Source of the DNA: Streptomyces sp. 1-11
GTDB lineage: Bacteria > Actinomycetota > Actinomycetes > Streptomycetales > Streptomycetaceae
Length of the DNA: 64,000 bases
Assembly (NCBI RefSeq): GCF_007176755.1
Contig: NZ_BJTV01000006.1
Location: 1-64,000 of the forward strand
Direction: 5' to 3'
Made by a program: the position numbers and the translations under genes. Under the pieces are notes generated by a model that saw only the letters and a list, made by a program, of their open reading frames with translations, was not told the DNA's origin and did no database searches. How positions within the stretch are numbered: the stretch's first letter is position 1; each line of letters starts with the position of its first letter. Shown here piece by piece: positions 27,364-36,359 of the stretch.

Positions 27364-28164
27364 ATGACCACCGCCACCACCAGCCGCGGCGAGCGCCGCG
27401 TCAGTCCCGTCTTCGTCGGCATCCTGGCCGTGACGGCGGTGACCGGCTGGGCCACCTGGACCGGCTTCGCCGAGCAGCCGGGTGTCGCGGTGTTCCTGTT
27501 CGTGACGGCGGCCTGGATCGTCTCCCTGTGCCTGCACGAGTACGCGCACGCCCGCACCGCGCTGCACTCGGGGGACGTCTCGGTGGGCGAGAAGGGCTAC
27601 CTCACCCTCAACCCGCTGAAGTACACGCACGCGCTGCTGAGCATCGTGCTGCCCGTGGTGTTCGTGATCATGGGCGGGATCGGTCTGCCCGGCGGCGCGG
27701 TGTTCATCGAACGCGGCCGGATCCGGGGCCGCTGGCGGCACAGCCTGATCTCGGCGGCCGGCCCGCTGACGAACGTGCTGTTCGCCGCGGTGTGCACGGC
27801 GCCCTTCTGGCTGCACGCGCTGGACGGCGTGCCCCGCGACTTCCGGTACGCGCTGGCGTTCCTCGCCCTGCTCCAGGTCACGGCGGCGATCCTGAACTTC
27901 CTGCCGGTGCCGGGCCTGGACGGCTACGGGGTGATCGAGCCGTGGCTGTCGTACGGCGTGAAGCGGCAGGTGGAGCCGTTCGCCCCGTTCGGGCTGCTGT
28001 TCGTGTTCGCGCTGCTGTGGGTGCCGTCGGTGAACATCGCGTTCTTCGACGCCATCGACGCGATCCTGCGGGGCCTGGGGGTGGATGACTTCTCCCAGGC
28101 GTGCGGCCGCGAGCTCTACCGCTTCTGGCGCGAGACCCCGCAGCTGTGCACGATCAGCCCGTGA
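27364..28164 (+). CDS. Site-2 protease-like (M50) membrane metalloprotease
   Basis: A 266-aa protein with about six transmembrane helices. HEYAH (H58-H62) is the HExxH zinc site, and FLPVPGLDGYG (about 179-189) gives the third ligand Asp of the N/P-x-x-DG motif in S2P-like enzymes. The group cuts substrates inside the membrane. The substrate is unknown; no sigma/anti-sigma pair is adjacent. Its 3' end overlaps the convergent small membrane protein gene by 11 bp. Confidence 0.85.
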   Translation: MTTATTSRGERRVSPVFVGILAVTAVTGWATWTGFAEQPGVAVFLFVTAAWIVSLCLHEYAHARTALHSGDVSVGEKGYLTLNPLKYTHALLSIVLPVVFVIMGGIGLPGGAVFIERGRIRGRWRHSLISAAGPLTNVLFAAVCTAPFWLHALDGVPRDFRYALAFLALLQVTAAILNFLPVPGLDGYGVIEPWLSYGVKRQVEPFAPFGLLFVFALLWVPSVNIAFFDAIDAILRGLGVDDFSQACGRELYRFWRETPQLCTISP

Positions 28165-28345
28165 CCGACTTGCCCTGCCCCGCGGCGGCGCGACCGCGCT
28201 TGACGTAGTACCAGGTCATGTTGGACGACAGGCCCGCCAGCAGCACCCAGACGACGCCCAGCCAGCTGCCCTGGACGAACGAGACGACCGCGGCGGCGAC
28301 GGCGAGGACGCAGACGACGAGGGTGTACAGGGCGATGCGGGGCAT
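28154..28345 (-). CDS. Small two-helix membrane protein
   Basis: A 63-aa protein with two hydrophobic helices (about 4-24 and 28-45) and a basic C-terminus (VKRGRAAAGQGK). AAGGAG lies 8 nt before the ATG at 28345. No known family is recognised. It converges with, and overlaps by 11 bp, the site-2-protease-like gene. Confidence 0.65.
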   Translation of the reverse strand: MPRIALYTLVVCVLAVAAAVVSFVQGSWLGVVWVLLAGLSSNMTWYYVKRGRAAAGQGKSVTG

Positions 28346-28420
28346 GGGGGTCGGCTCCTTGCGGGGGACACTGCTACGACCACCAGTGTCCCCCACGCCC
28401 GTCCCGGCTCTCGCGTCGGC

Positions 28421-29134
28421 TCACACGTCGGTGACGCGGAGCCCTGCGTGCGCCTTGTACCGGCGGTTGACGGAGATCAGGTTCGCGACCAGCGACTCCA
28501 CCTGGTGGGCGTTGCGCAGCCGCCCGGCGAAGACGCCGCGCATGCCGGGGATGCGGCCGGCCAGCGCCTGCACGGTCTCCACGTCGGCCCGGTCCTCGCC
28601 GAGCACCATCACATCGGTGTCGATCCGCTCGACCTCCGGGTCCTGGAGCAGCACGGCGGACAGGTGGTGGAAGGCGGCGGTGACCCGGGAGTCCGGCAGC
28701 AGCGCGGCGGCCTGCTCGGCGGCACTGCCCTCCTCGGGCTTCAGGGCGTAGGCGCCCTTCTTGTCGAAGCCGAGCGGGTTGACGCAGTCCACGACGAGCT
28801 TGCCGGCCAGCTCCGCGCGCAGCGACTCGAGGGTCTTGCCGTGGCCCTCCCAGGGCACGGCGACGATCACGATGTCGCTGCGGCGCGCGGTCTCGGCGTT
28901 GTCGGCGCCCTCGACGCCGTTGCCCAGTTCCTCGGCGGCGGCCCGGGCCCGCTCGGCGGCCCGGGAGCCGATGATCACCTTCTGGCCGGCCCGGGCGAGC
29001 CGGTGGGCGAGGCCCTTGCCCTGCGGGCCGGTGCCGCCGAGCACGCCGACGACCAGCCCGGAGACGTCGGGCAGGTCCCAGGGGTCCTTCGCGGGGGCCT
29101 TGGCGGGAGTCTGTGCGCTGTCGGTAGAGGTCAT
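28421..29134 (-). CDS. npdG: NADPH-dependent F420 reductase
   Basis: A 237-aa enzyme transferring hydride between NADPH and coenzyme F420. Evidence is the N-terminal nucleotide site VVGVLGGTGPQGKGLAHRLA (about 28-47), IVIVAVPWEGH, and VDCVNPLGFDKKGAYAL followed by TAAFHHLSAVLL, all typical of NpdG. An N-terminal 25-residue Thr/Ala/Pro extension is present. F420 is characteristic of actinobacteria. No other F420 gene is adjacent. Confidence 0.92.
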   Translation of the reverse strand: MTSTDSAQTPAKAPAKDPWDLPDVSGLVVGVLGGTGPQGKGLAHRLARAGQKVIIGSRAAERARAAAEELGNGVEGADNAETARRSDIVIVAVPWEGHGKTLESLRAELAGKLVVDCVNPLGFDKKGAYALKPEEGSAAEQAAALLPDSRVTAAFHHLSAVLLQDPEVERIDTDVMVLGEDRADVETVQALAGRIPGMRGVFAGRLRNAHQVESLVANLISVNRRYKAHAGLRVTDV

Positions 29135-29275
29135 GGGCCGACTCTACGTCCGCACGGGCTACGGCACCGGGCCGGGTGAGTCACGGGAGGGCGGCCGGCC
29201 GCCGTGTCCCCGGGTCGGGCGAATCAGGGGCGAACTGCGGGTGACGGGGCGAGGGTTGCGGCAGGATGCGGCCGC

Positions 29276-29869
29276 ATGGACGCCGTACGTGTCGCGCTGC
29301 TGCGCGAAGTGCTCGCCGGGACCGAGTGGCTGGGGGCCACCCGGCGGTTCGCGGGGGTGCTGCGCGGGTCGGTGGTGTCGCACGGGGGCGGGCTGCTGCT
29401 GGTCGGCACGCCCGCCTACGAGCCCTGGCACCTGGCCGCGCACCTGGTGGACGAGGCCGCCTGGTCGGGCACGCCCGAGCTGGCCCCCACGCTGGTCCGG
29501 CATGACGCCCGCCCCGGCGACCCCGCCCACCTGGCCGTCGGGCCGGGCCGGATCGAGGCGGCCCGGCGCGGCGAGACCCTGCTGGTGGTCGCCCCCGAGG
29601 AGCCTGCGGAGCTGCTGGAGCGGGTGCACGAGGCCCGCCGGGCCGGGGTGACGGTGCTGGCGCTCGGCGCGGGCGGCGGCGAGCTGGCCGCGATGGCGCA
29701 CGACGCGCTGGCCGTGCCCGAGGGCGCGGAACTGGACCTGGACAGCGTGCAGCACCTGGTGAGCGCGGCGGCCGGGGAGAACAACTCGCCGCGGGTGCGG
29801 CGCGGGTTCCGGGACCGGCTGTCCCGGCTCGCGGACATCCTGACGGCGCCGCCCGCCGCTCCCTGGTGA
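29276..29869 (+). CDS. Hypothetical protein, weak SIS-like features
   Basis: A 197-aa protein without a clear family. The layout (LLLVGTPAYEPWHLAAHLVDEA ... ETLLVVAPEEPAELLERVHEARRAGVTVLALGAGGGELAAMAHDALAVPEG ... SVQHLVSAAAGE) resembles the order of strands and the final SVQH segment of SIS phosphosugar-binding domains, without an obvious active site. ATG 29276 is the likely start. It lies 94 bp before an MFS gene on the same strand. Confidence 0.65.
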   Translation: MDAVRVALLREVLAGTEWLGATRRFAGVLRGSVVSHGGGLLLVGTPAYEPWHLAAHLVDEAAWSGTPELAPTLVRHDARPGDPAHLAVGPGRIEAARRGETLLVVAPEEPAELLERVHEARRAGVTVLALGAGGGELAAMAHDALAVPEGAELDLDSVQHLVSAAAGENNSPRVRRGFRDRLSRLADILTAPPAAPW

Positions 29870-29885
29870 GGGGGACCGGGCCGGC

Positions 29886-29943
29886 GGAAAACCGGCTGCC
29901 CGCCGGCCCGGGCCCGTGGAAAACCGGTTGCCCGCCGGCCCGG
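29886..29943 (+). repeat. Direct repeat pair between hypothetical gene and MFS gene
   Basis: A 26-bp element starting GGAAAACCGG and ending GCCCGCCGGCCCGG occurs at 29886-29911 and 29918-29943, with one mismatch and a 32-bp period. It lies just upstream of the GTG of the MFS gene and could be an operator or a small duplication. Confidence 0.6.
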
Positions 29944-29962
29944 CCCCGCGCAGCATGCCCGG

Positions 29963-31240
29963 GTGCCCAAAGCTCTCCTCCCCGATCTCGCCCCCTGGAA
30001 GGCCTCCGCCGACTTCCGCAGGCTCTGGGCCTCCGGCCTGATCAGCAACTTCGGCAGCTTCCTGACCTTCGTGGCGCTCCCGGTCCAGCTCAAGGACCTC
30101 ACCGGCTCCGCGGCGGCCGTCGGCGCGATCGGCGCGGTGGAACTGGTGCCGCTGATCGTCTTCGGACTGTACGGCGGCGCGCTCGCCGACGCCCTCGACA
30201 AGCGCCGGCTGATCGTGTGGACGGAGGTCGGCCAGGGCCTGCTCAGCGCCGCCCTGCTGGTCGACGCGCTCCTGCCGCGCCCCGCCGTCTGGCCGCTGTA
30301 CCTGATCGCCGCCCTGTCCTCCGCGCTCGTCTCCGTCCAGCGCCCGGCCCTGGACTCCCTGCTCCCGCGGATCGTCGCCCATGAGCACCTGCCGGCCGCG
30401 GCCTCGCTGAACTCCCTGCGCTGGACGGTCGGCGGGGTGGCCGGCCCGGCGGTCGCGGGCGTGGTCGTCGCCTACGCGGGCCTCGGCTGGGCGTACGCCG
30501 CCGACCTGCTGACGTTCGCCGTGTCGCTGGTGTTCGTCGTCCGCATCGCCCCCTCCCCCGCCTCGCACCGGGCGGCGAGGCCGGATCTGCGGGCCGTGGC
30601 GGAGGGCGCCCGCTACGCCTGGAGCCGCAAGGAACTCCTCGGCACCTACGCGGTGGACCTGGCGGCGATGTTCCTCGCCATGCCGCTCGCCGTGCTGCCG
30701 TTCCTCGCCGACGAACTGCACGCCGAGTGGGCGCTGGGGCTGATGTACGGGACCTTCCCGCTGGGCGCGCTGCTGGTCAGCCTGACCAGCGGCTGGACCT
30801 CACGGGTGCACCGGCACGGCCGGATGGTGGTGCTGTCGGCGGCCCTGTGGGGCCTGGCGGTCGCGGCCGCCGGCATGGCGGGCGAGGTCTGGCTGGTGCT
30901 GCTGCTCCTGACCGTCGCGGGCGGCTGCGACATGGTCAGCGGGATCTTCCGGGGGGCGATGTGGAACCAGACGATCCCCGACGAGCTGCGCGGCCGGCTC
31001 GCCGGCATCGAGCTGCTGTCGTACTCGGTGGGCCCGCAGCTCGGGCAGGTGCGCTCCGGCGGCCTTGCGGCGTGGGCGGGCGTGCGGGCGTCCGTGTGGT
31101 CGGGCGGGGTGCTGTGCGTGGGCGCGATGGGGCTGCTGGCCCTGTGCCTGCCGGGACTGACGGCCTACGACGCCAGGACCAACGAGCACGCGGTGCGGCT
31201 GCGCGAGCAGCGCGCCGCCACCGCGCCGGCGCCGCTGTGA
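29963..31240 (+). CDS. MFS transporter, enterobactin-exporter (EntS)-like
   Basis: A 425-aa carrier with about 12 transmembrane helices. FRRLWASGLISNFGSFLTFVALPVQL at the N-terminus and YGGALADALDKRRLIVWTEVGQG (motif A region) match the EntS/MFS_3 group, whose members export siderophores or drugs. The substrate cannot be assigned, although iron-uptake genes lie 2.7 kb downstream. Starts with GTG. The stop is 1 bp from the convergent 78-aa gene. Confidence 0.85.
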   Translation: MPKALLPDLAPWKASADFRRLWASGLISNFGSFLTFVALPVQLKDLTGSAAAVGAIGAVELVPLIVFGLYGGALADALDKRRLIVWTEVGQGLLSAALLVDALLPRPAVWPLYLIAALSSALVSVQRPALDSLLPRIVAHEHLPAAASLNSLRWTVGGVAGPAVAGVVVAYAGLGWAYAADLLTFAVSLVFVVRIAPSPASHRAARPDLRAVAEGARYAWSRKELLGTYAVDLAAMFLAMPLAVLPFLADELHAEWALGLMYGTFPLGALLVSLTSGWTSRVHRHGRMVVLSAALWGLAVAAAGMAGEVWLVLLLLTVAGGCDMVSGIFRGAMWNQTIPDELRGRLAGIELLSYSVGPQLGQVRSGGLAAWAGVRASVWSGGVLCVGAMGLLALCLPGLTAYDARTNEHAVRLREQRAATAPAPL

Positions 31241-31241
31241 G

Positions 31242-31478
31242 TCAGTCCTCGTCGGCGTCCCGGCCGCCCGCCGTGGCGTCGTGCCAGCGCGGGTCGGTCT
31301 CCCATTCGAGGTTGCGCTCCTGCGCGGTCTCCATCGCGCGCTGCGCCTCCTGCGGGCTGGCGTAGGGCCCGAAGCGGTCCTTGCCCGGGCAGTCCGGGCC
31401 CTCCTCGACCTTCTTGTGCTCCAGGCAGTAGTACCACTCGCCCGGCTTGCCGGCGGTGCGCTTCTTGAACAAGGCCAT
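31242..31478 (-). CDS. Small conserved hypothetical protein
   Basis: A 78-aa charged protein, [27 protein letters not shown]..., with one pair of cysteines ([18 protein letters not shown]) that could bind a metal, followed by an SPOR-like [17 protein letters not shown] helix. AGGAG lies 8 nt before the ATG. I recall it as widely conserved in Streptomyces without known function. Confidence 0.75.
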   Translation of the reverse strand: MALFKKRTAGKPGEWYYCLEHKKVEEGPDCPGKDRFGPYASPQEAQRAMETAQERNLEWETDPRWHDATAGGRDADED

Positions 31479-31536
31479 GGACGGCTCCTCTCGCCACGCT
31501 CATATTCCCCGATGTCCGCTGGTTAGACTCGCTGGC

Positions 31537-32394
31537 ATGTCTGGCCAGTCGCTGCTCGTACCAGGGGAGCTGTCCCCCACCCGTCCAGTACCCGGGAACA
31601 TCCGCCGGCCCGAGTACGTCGGCAAGCCCGCGCCGGCGCCGTACACCGGTCCGGAGGTGCAGACGCCCGAGACGATCGCGGCGATGCGCGTCGCCGGGCG
31701 CATCGCCGCGCAGGCGATGGAGGAGGCCGCGAAGCTCATCGCGCCCGGCGTCACCACCGACCGGCTGGACAAGGCCGCGCACGAGTACATGTGCGACCAC
31801 GGCGCCTATCCGTCGACCCTCGGCTACCGGGGCTTCCCCAAGTCGCTGTGCACCAGCGTCAACGAGGTCATCTGCCACGGCATCCCGGACTCGACGGTCC
31901 TCAGGGACGGCGACATCGTCAACCTGGACGTCACCGCGTACATCGGCGGGGTGCACGGCGACAACAACGCCACGTACCTCGTCGGGGACGTGGACGAGGA
32001 GTCGCGGCTGCTGGTGGAGCGGACCCGGGAGTCCCTCGACCGCGCGATCAAGGCGGTCAGGCCGGGCCGGCAGATCAACGTCATCGGGCGGGTCATCGAG
32101 TCCTACGCCAAGCGCTTCGGCTACGGCGTGGTGCGGGACTTCACCGGTCACGGCATCAGCTCGTCGTTCCACTCCGGCCTGATCATCCCGCACTACGACA
32201 GCCCGCACGCGACCACGGTGATGCAGCCGGGCATGACCTTCACCATCGAGCCGATGCTGACGCTGGGCACGCACGAGTACGACATGTGGGACGACGGCTG
32301 GACCGTCGTGACCAAGGACCGCAGGCGCACCGCGCAGTTCGAGCACACCCTGGTGGTGACCGAGACGGGCGCGGACATCCTGACCCTGCCGTGA
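31537..32394 (+). CDS. map: Methionine aminopeptidase type I
   Basis: A 285-aa enzyme removing initiator methionine. The pita-bread fold motifs are present: [22 protein letters not shown], metal ligands Asp in [16 protein letters not shown], His in FTGHGIS, Glu in TIEPML and Glu in QFEHTL. An N-terminal extension of about 40 residues carries the PxxP-like stretch seen in actinobacterial MAPs. TAGACT at 31524-31529 lies 7 nt before the ATG, so the mRNA may be leaderless. The stop overlaps the GTG of the heme oxygenase gene. Confidence 0.95.
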   Translation: MSGQSLLVPGELSPTRPVPGNIRRPEYVGKPAPAPYTGPEVQTPETIAAMRVAGRIAAQAMEEAAKLIAPGVTTDRLDKAAHEYMCDHGAYPSTLGYRGFPKSLCTSVNEVICHGIPDSTVLRDGDIVNLDVTAYIGGVHGDNNATYLVGDVDEESRLLVERTRESLDRAIKAVRPGRQINVIGRVIESYAKRFGYGVVRDFTGHGISSSFHSGLIIPHYDSPHATTVMQPGMTFTIEPMLTLGTHEYDMWDDGWTVVTKDRRRTAQFEHTLVVTETGADILTLP

Positions 32395-33080
32395 CCGGCA
32401 TGACGCCGTCCGCCGCGGTCCGGGGAGTGTCCGTGGAGCCGTTCTCGACCGTCATCCGCACCGCCTCGCACCAGCAGCACGTGGCGGCGGAGACCTCGTC
32501 GTTCATGGGCGACCTGCTCGGCGGCCGGCTGGGCGTGGCCGCGTACGCGCGCTACACCGAGCAGCTCTGGTTCGTCTACGAGGCACTGGAGAGCGCGGCC
32601 GGGCGGCTGGCGGCGGACCCGGTGGCCGGGCCCTTCGTCCGGCCCGAGCTGCTGCGGCTGCCCGCGCTGGAGCGCGACCTGGCGCATCTGCGCGGCCCGC
32701 GCTGGCGCGAGGAGGCGTCCGCCCTGCCCGCGACCGAGGCGTACGCGGACCGGGTCCGCGAGTGCGCCGAGCGCTGGCCCGGCGGCTATGTCGCCCACCA
32801 CTACACCCGCTACCTGGGCGATCTGTCCGGCGGTCAGGTCATCCGGGACCGGGCGGAGCGGACCTGGGGTTTCGCGCGCAAGGGCGACGGGGTCCGCTTC
32901 TACGTCTTCGAGGACGTCCCCAACCCCGCCGCGTTCAAGCGGGACTACCGGCGGCGGCTGGACGCGGTCGACGCGGACGAGCTGGAGCGGCAGCGCATCG
33001 TGACGGAGTGCAAGCGGGCGTTCGCCCTCAACACCGCCGTCTTCCAGGCCCTGGGCGAGGAGTTCGCGCGCAGCGCCTAG
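32391..33080 (+). CDS. Biliverdin-producing heme oxygenase
   Basis: A 229-aa HemO/HmuO-type enzyme that opens heme to biliverdin, CO and iron. The conserved N-terminal region is [18 protein letters not shown] (with the proximal His), and the distal helix motif is [14 protein letters not shown] 32391 overlaps the map stop (GTGA); ATG 32400 is an alternative. A translationally coupled map-heme oxygenase pair is unusual, but may simply reflect tight packing. It could supply iron in the same region as efeOBU. Confidence 0.9.
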   Translation: MTGMTPSAAVRGVSVEPFSTVIRTASHQQHVAAETSSFMGDLLGGRLGVAAYARYTEQLWFVYEALESAAGRLAADPVAGPFVRPELLRLPALERDLAHLRGPRWREEASALPATEAYADRVRECAERWPGGYVAHHYTRYLGDLSGGQVIRDRAERTWGFARKGDGVRFYVFEDVPNPAAFKRDYRRRLDAVDADELERQRIVTECKRAFALNTAVFQALGEEFARSA

Positions 33081-33092
33081 GCCGGGCAGGTC

Positions 33093-33737
33093 CTAGCGTT
33101 CGAGGACGACCCGGCCGCCTACCTCCACCCAGCCGTGCGGCTGGGGCGCGGTGAGGATCTGGGAGCCGCTGCCCTGGGTGATGTTCAGGGCGCGGCCCAG
33201 TTCCTCGGTGAGCAGCAGCGCCGCGGCCCCCGTCGCCTCGTCCTCGTCGATACCGTCGTCGCGCCCCGGGAAGGCGCGGGCCCGGACCCGGCCGGCCGCC
33301 TCGTCCTCCCAGGCCCAGGCGTAGATCCACTCGCCGGGCGGCGGCACGTCCAGCGCGTCCACCTCGGCGGCGGTGCCGTACCGGCGCAGGGTGCGCGGCG
33401 GAACCCACTCCGCGCGGGCCTCGATCCAGCTGAACTCGCCGTCCAGCCGGACGCCCACCACCCCGGCGGGCGTGAGGAGTTCGGGCACGTCCAGCAGCCA
33501 GGCCGTGCCGACGCAGGGGTGACCGGCGAAGGGCAGGCGCAGGGTGGGCGTGTAGATGTCGATCACCCCGCGCTCGGGGTCGTCCACGAACACGGTCTCG
33601 CTGAAGCCGAGTTTGGCGGCCAGCGCCTGCCGGTCGTCCCGCTCGGGCAGCACCGATCCGTCCCGGACGACACCCAGCTCGTTGCCGTAGCCGCCGCCGG
33701 GTCCGCAGAAGACGCGGAGTACGTCGTAGTCAGTCAC
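33093..33737 (-). CDS. PhzF family isomerase-like protein
   Basis: A 214-aa PhzF/DapF-fold protein. The pattern VLRVFCGPGGGYGNELGVV, LGFSETVFVDDPE, FAGHPCVGTAW and DEATGAAALLL fits PhzF, where the Glu in the early SETVF-like motif is catalytic. It is shorter than the typical 260-280 aa. The substrate is unknown. The convergent heme oxygenase ends 12 bp away. Confidence 0.85.
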   Translation of the reverse strand: MTDYDVLRVFCGPGGGYGNELGVVRDGSVLPERDDRQALAAKLGFSETVFVDDPERGVIDIYTPTLRLPFAGHPCVGTAWLLDVPELLTPAGVVGVRLDGEFSWIEARAEWVPPRTLRRYGTAAEVDALDVPPPGEWIYAWAWEDEAAGRVRARAFPGRDDGIDEDEATGAAALLLTEELGRALNITQGSGSQILTAPQPHGWVEVGGRVVLER

Positions 33738-33862
33738 GAGGAGATTGAATCACCCCTTGACCTGCCCTTTACCTTTCGATGGCATCCCGTTTGAGGTGCC
33801 GAGACCAAGCCGTGCCTGTGATCCTTCCGTGAGAGCCGAATCACGACCCGGGTGTGTATCGC

Positions 33863-33901
33863 TGAGGTAAGCCTCAGTTATGTTAGGTCAGCCTCACCAC
33901 A
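33863..33901 (+). promoter_or_regulatory. Two tandem DmdR/IdeR-type iron boxes upstream of efeO
   Basis: Compared with the DmdR1 iron-box consensus as I recall it (TTAGGTTAGGCTCACCTAA), 33883-33901 (TTAGGTCAGCCTCACCACA) matches 15 of 19. A second copy at 33863-33881 (TGAGGTAAGCCTCAGTTAT) matches 13 of 19. They sit 20 bp apart, 22 to 60 bp before the efeO start, as expected for iron-dependent repression by a DtxR-family dimer pair. Confidence 0.75.
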
Positions 33902-33922
33902 CCAGATCCGCCTGGAGCCTGC

Positions 33923-35059
33923 ATGCGAGCCGTCCGACCGACCGTCACCGCCGCCGCCACCGTGGCCGCCCTGACCGCGCTCTCGGCCTGCACCGCCAAG
34001 AGCGACGCCGGGGACGGCAAGGCCATCGAGGTCACCGCCGCCGACTCCAGATGCGACACCTCGGCCAAGTCCGTACCGGCCGGCCAGGTCACGCTGAAGA
34101 TAGAGAACAAGGGTTCCAAGGCGACCGAGGTCGAGATCGTCTTCCCCGACGACCGGATCGTCTCCGAGAAGGAGAACATCGGCCCGGGCACCAAGTACAC
34201 GCTGACCGCCGAGGTGAAGGCCGGCACGTACGAGATCGCCTGCCGCCCCGGCATGAAGGGCCACGGCGTCCGCCAGAAGCTCACCGTCACCGGCGGCGGC
34301 AAGACGGCCCAGCGCGACCCCGGGCTGGACAAGGCGGTCGCCGACTACCGCCAGTACGCGCAGGACCAGGCCGACGAGACGCTGCCGCGCGTCGGGACCT
34401 TCGTGAAGGCCGTCAAGGCCGGCGACATCGAGGCCGCCAGGAAGGCGTACCCGCTCTCCCGCCTCGGCTGGGAGCGCACCGAACCGGTCGCCGAGTCCTT
34501 CGGTGACATCGACCCCAAGGTCGACGTCCGCGAGGACGGCCTCGAGGAGGGCCAGAAGTGGACCGGCTGGCACCGGCTGGAGAAGGCCCTGTGGAAGGAC
34601 AAGAAGATCGGCGCCGAGGAGAAGACCCTCGCCGATCAGCTCGTCACCGACCTCGAGGACTGGCAGAAGCGGGTCGGCAAGGCGGAGATCACCCCCTCCT
34701 CCATGGCCAACGGCGCCAAGGAGCTGCTGGACGAGGTCGCGACCGGCAAGGTCACCGGTGAGGAGGACCGCTACGCCCACACCGACCTGGTCGACTTCAA
34801 GGGCAACGTCGAGGGCGCGCAGAAGGCCTACGAACTGCTGAAGCCGGTCGCCGCCAAGAACGACCCGGCGCTGGCCAAGGAGCTGGACAAGCAGTTCACC
34901 GCGCTGAACGGCGTGCTCGACAAGTACCGCTCCGGCAAGGACTCCTACGAGTTCGCCTCCTACGACAAGGTCACCGGCGAGCAGCGCAAGGAGCTCTCGG
35001 ACGCGGTGAACGCGCTCGCCGAGCCGCTGTCCAAGCTCGCCGCCGCGGTCGTGAAGTGA
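33923..35059 (+). CDS. efeO: EfeO: iron-binding lipoprotein-like component of EfeUOB
   Basis: A 378-aa secreted protein. The signal peptide has a lipobox-like LTALSAC (about 18-24). An N-terminal cupredoxin-like domain (about 35-130, with a lone Cys in EIACRPGMKGHG) is followed by an M75/imelysin-like helical domain with HRLEKALW (HxxE, near residue 217). EfeO delivers iron to the EfeU permease. The gene leads an operon efeO-efeB-efeU, with spacing of 16 and 3 bp. Two iron boxes precede it. Confidence 0.93.
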   Translation: MRAVRPTVTAAATVAALTALSACTAKSDAGDGKAIEVTAADSRCDTSAKSVPAGQVTLKIENKGSKATEVEIVFPDDRIVSEKENIGPGTKYTLTAEVKAGTYEIACRPGMKGHGVRQKLTVTGGGKTAQRDPGLDKAVADYRQYAQDQADETLPRVGTFVKAVKAGDIEAARKAYPLSRLGWERTEPVAESFGDIDPKVDVREDGLEEGQKWTGWHRLEKALWKDKKIGAEEKTLADQLVTDLEDWQKRVGKAEITPSSMANGAKELLDEVATGKVTGEEDRYAHTDLVDFKGNVEGAQKAYELLKPVAAKNDPALAKELDKQFTALNGVLDKYRSGKDSYEFASYDKVTGEQRKELSDAVNALAEPLSKLAAAVVK

Positions 35060-35075
35060 GCGGGGTGACAGGGCG

Positions 35076-36356
35076 ATGACCGAGACCCAGCAGACCCCGA
35101 AGACCCCGGAGACCCACGAGTCCGGCGGCGACAGCCCCTCGCGCCGGGCGCTGATCGGCTGGGGAGGCGCCGGGCTGGCCCTCGGGGCCGCCGCGGCCGG
35201 CGGCGGGATGGCGATGGCCAGGGCGGGCGACGACGGCCCCGCCGCCGAGTCGGGCGGCGCGGTGGAGTTTCACGGCGCCCACCAGGCCGGCATCGCCACC
35301 CCCGTGCAGGACCGGCTGCACTTCGCCGCGTTCGACGTGAAGACCGACGACCGTGAAGCGTTCGTGCAACTGCTGAAGGACTGGACGGCGGCGGCCCGGC
35401 GGATGAGCGCCGGGAAGACCGTCGGCGAGGGCGCCTTCGGCGGGCTCGCCGAGGCGCCGCCGGACGACACCGGCGAGGCGCTCGGGCTGAAGCCGTCCCG
35501 GCTGACCCTGACCATCGGGTTCGGGCCGTCCTTCTTCGAGAAGTTCGGCCTGCGCGACCGGCGCCCCGAGGCCCTGGCCGACCTGCCCGCCTTCCCCGGC
35601 GACAACCTGGACAGGTCCCGCACCGGCGGCGACCTGTGCATCCAGGCCTGCGCGGACGACCCGCAGGTCGCCGTGCACGCCATCCGCAACCTGGCCCGGA
35701 TCGGCTTCGGCAAGGTCGCCATCCGCTGGTCGCAGCTCGGCTTCGGCAAGACCTCCTCGACCACCCCGGGCGCCCACACCCCGCGCAACCTGTTCGGGTT
35801 CAAGGACGGCACCCGCAACATCGCGGGGACCGAGAGCGACCGGCTGAAGAAGTTCGTCTGGGTCGGCGACGGCGACGGACCGGACTGGATGACCGGCGGC
35901 TCCTACCTGGTCGCCCGGCGCATCCGCATGAACATCGAGACCTGGGACCGGGCCTCGCTGCAGGAGCAGGAGGACGTCTTCGGCCGCGACAAGCGCGAGG
36001 GCGCCCCGGTCGGCAAGGCCAAGGAGCACGACGAGCCGTTCCTGAAGGCGCTGAAGCCGGACTCGCACGTGCGGCTCGCGCACCCCGACTCCAACGACGG
36101 CATCACCATCCTGCGCCGCGGTTACTCCTTCACGGACGGCACCGACGGCCTCGGCCGCCTCGATGCGGGCCTGTTCTTCCTCGCCTACCAGCGGGACGTG
36201 CGCAAGGGGTTCATCCCGCTGCAGCGCAGGCTGTCCGCGCACGACGCGCTCAACGAGTACATCCAGCACGTGGGTTCGGCGGTCTTCGCGGTTCCCCCCG
36301 GCGTCCGGGACTCCGGCGACTGGTGGGGACGCTCGCTGTTCCAGAAGGAGGCGTAG
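35076..36356 (+). CDS. efeB: EfeB: Tat-exported Dyp-type heme peroxidase
   Basis: A 426-aa protein with a twin-arginine signal (SRRALIGWGGAGLALG, about 22-37). The Dyp peroxidase fold carries GFKDGTRN (about 240-247, GxxDG motif) and the likely proximal His in SHVRLAHP (about 330-335). EfeB is proposed to oxidise ferrous iron or release iron from heme for EfeU. It is the middle gene of efeOBU; Tat export fits loading of heme in the cytoplasm. Confidence 0.93.
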   Translation: MTETQQTPKTPETHESGGDSPSRRALIGWGGAGLALGAAAAGGGMAMARAGDDGPAAESGGAVEFHGAHQAGIATPVQDRLHFAAFDVKTDDREAFVQLLKDWTAAARRMSAGKTVGEGAFGGLAEAPPDDTGEALGLKPSRLTLTIGFGPSFFEKFGLRDRRPEALADLPAFPGDNLDRSRTGGDLCIQACADDPQVAVHAIRNLARIGFGKVAIRWSQLGFGKTSSTTPGAHTPRNLFGFKDGTRNIAGTESDRLKKFVWVGDGDGPDWMTGGSYLVARRIRMNIETWDRASLQEQEDVFGRDKREGAPVGKAKEHDEPFLKALKPDSHVRLAHPDSNDGITILRRGYSFTDGTDGLGRLDAGLFFLAYQRDVRKGFIPLQRRLSAHDALNEYIQHVGSAVFAVPPGVRDSGDWWGRSLFQKEA

Positions 36357-36359
36357 CCC

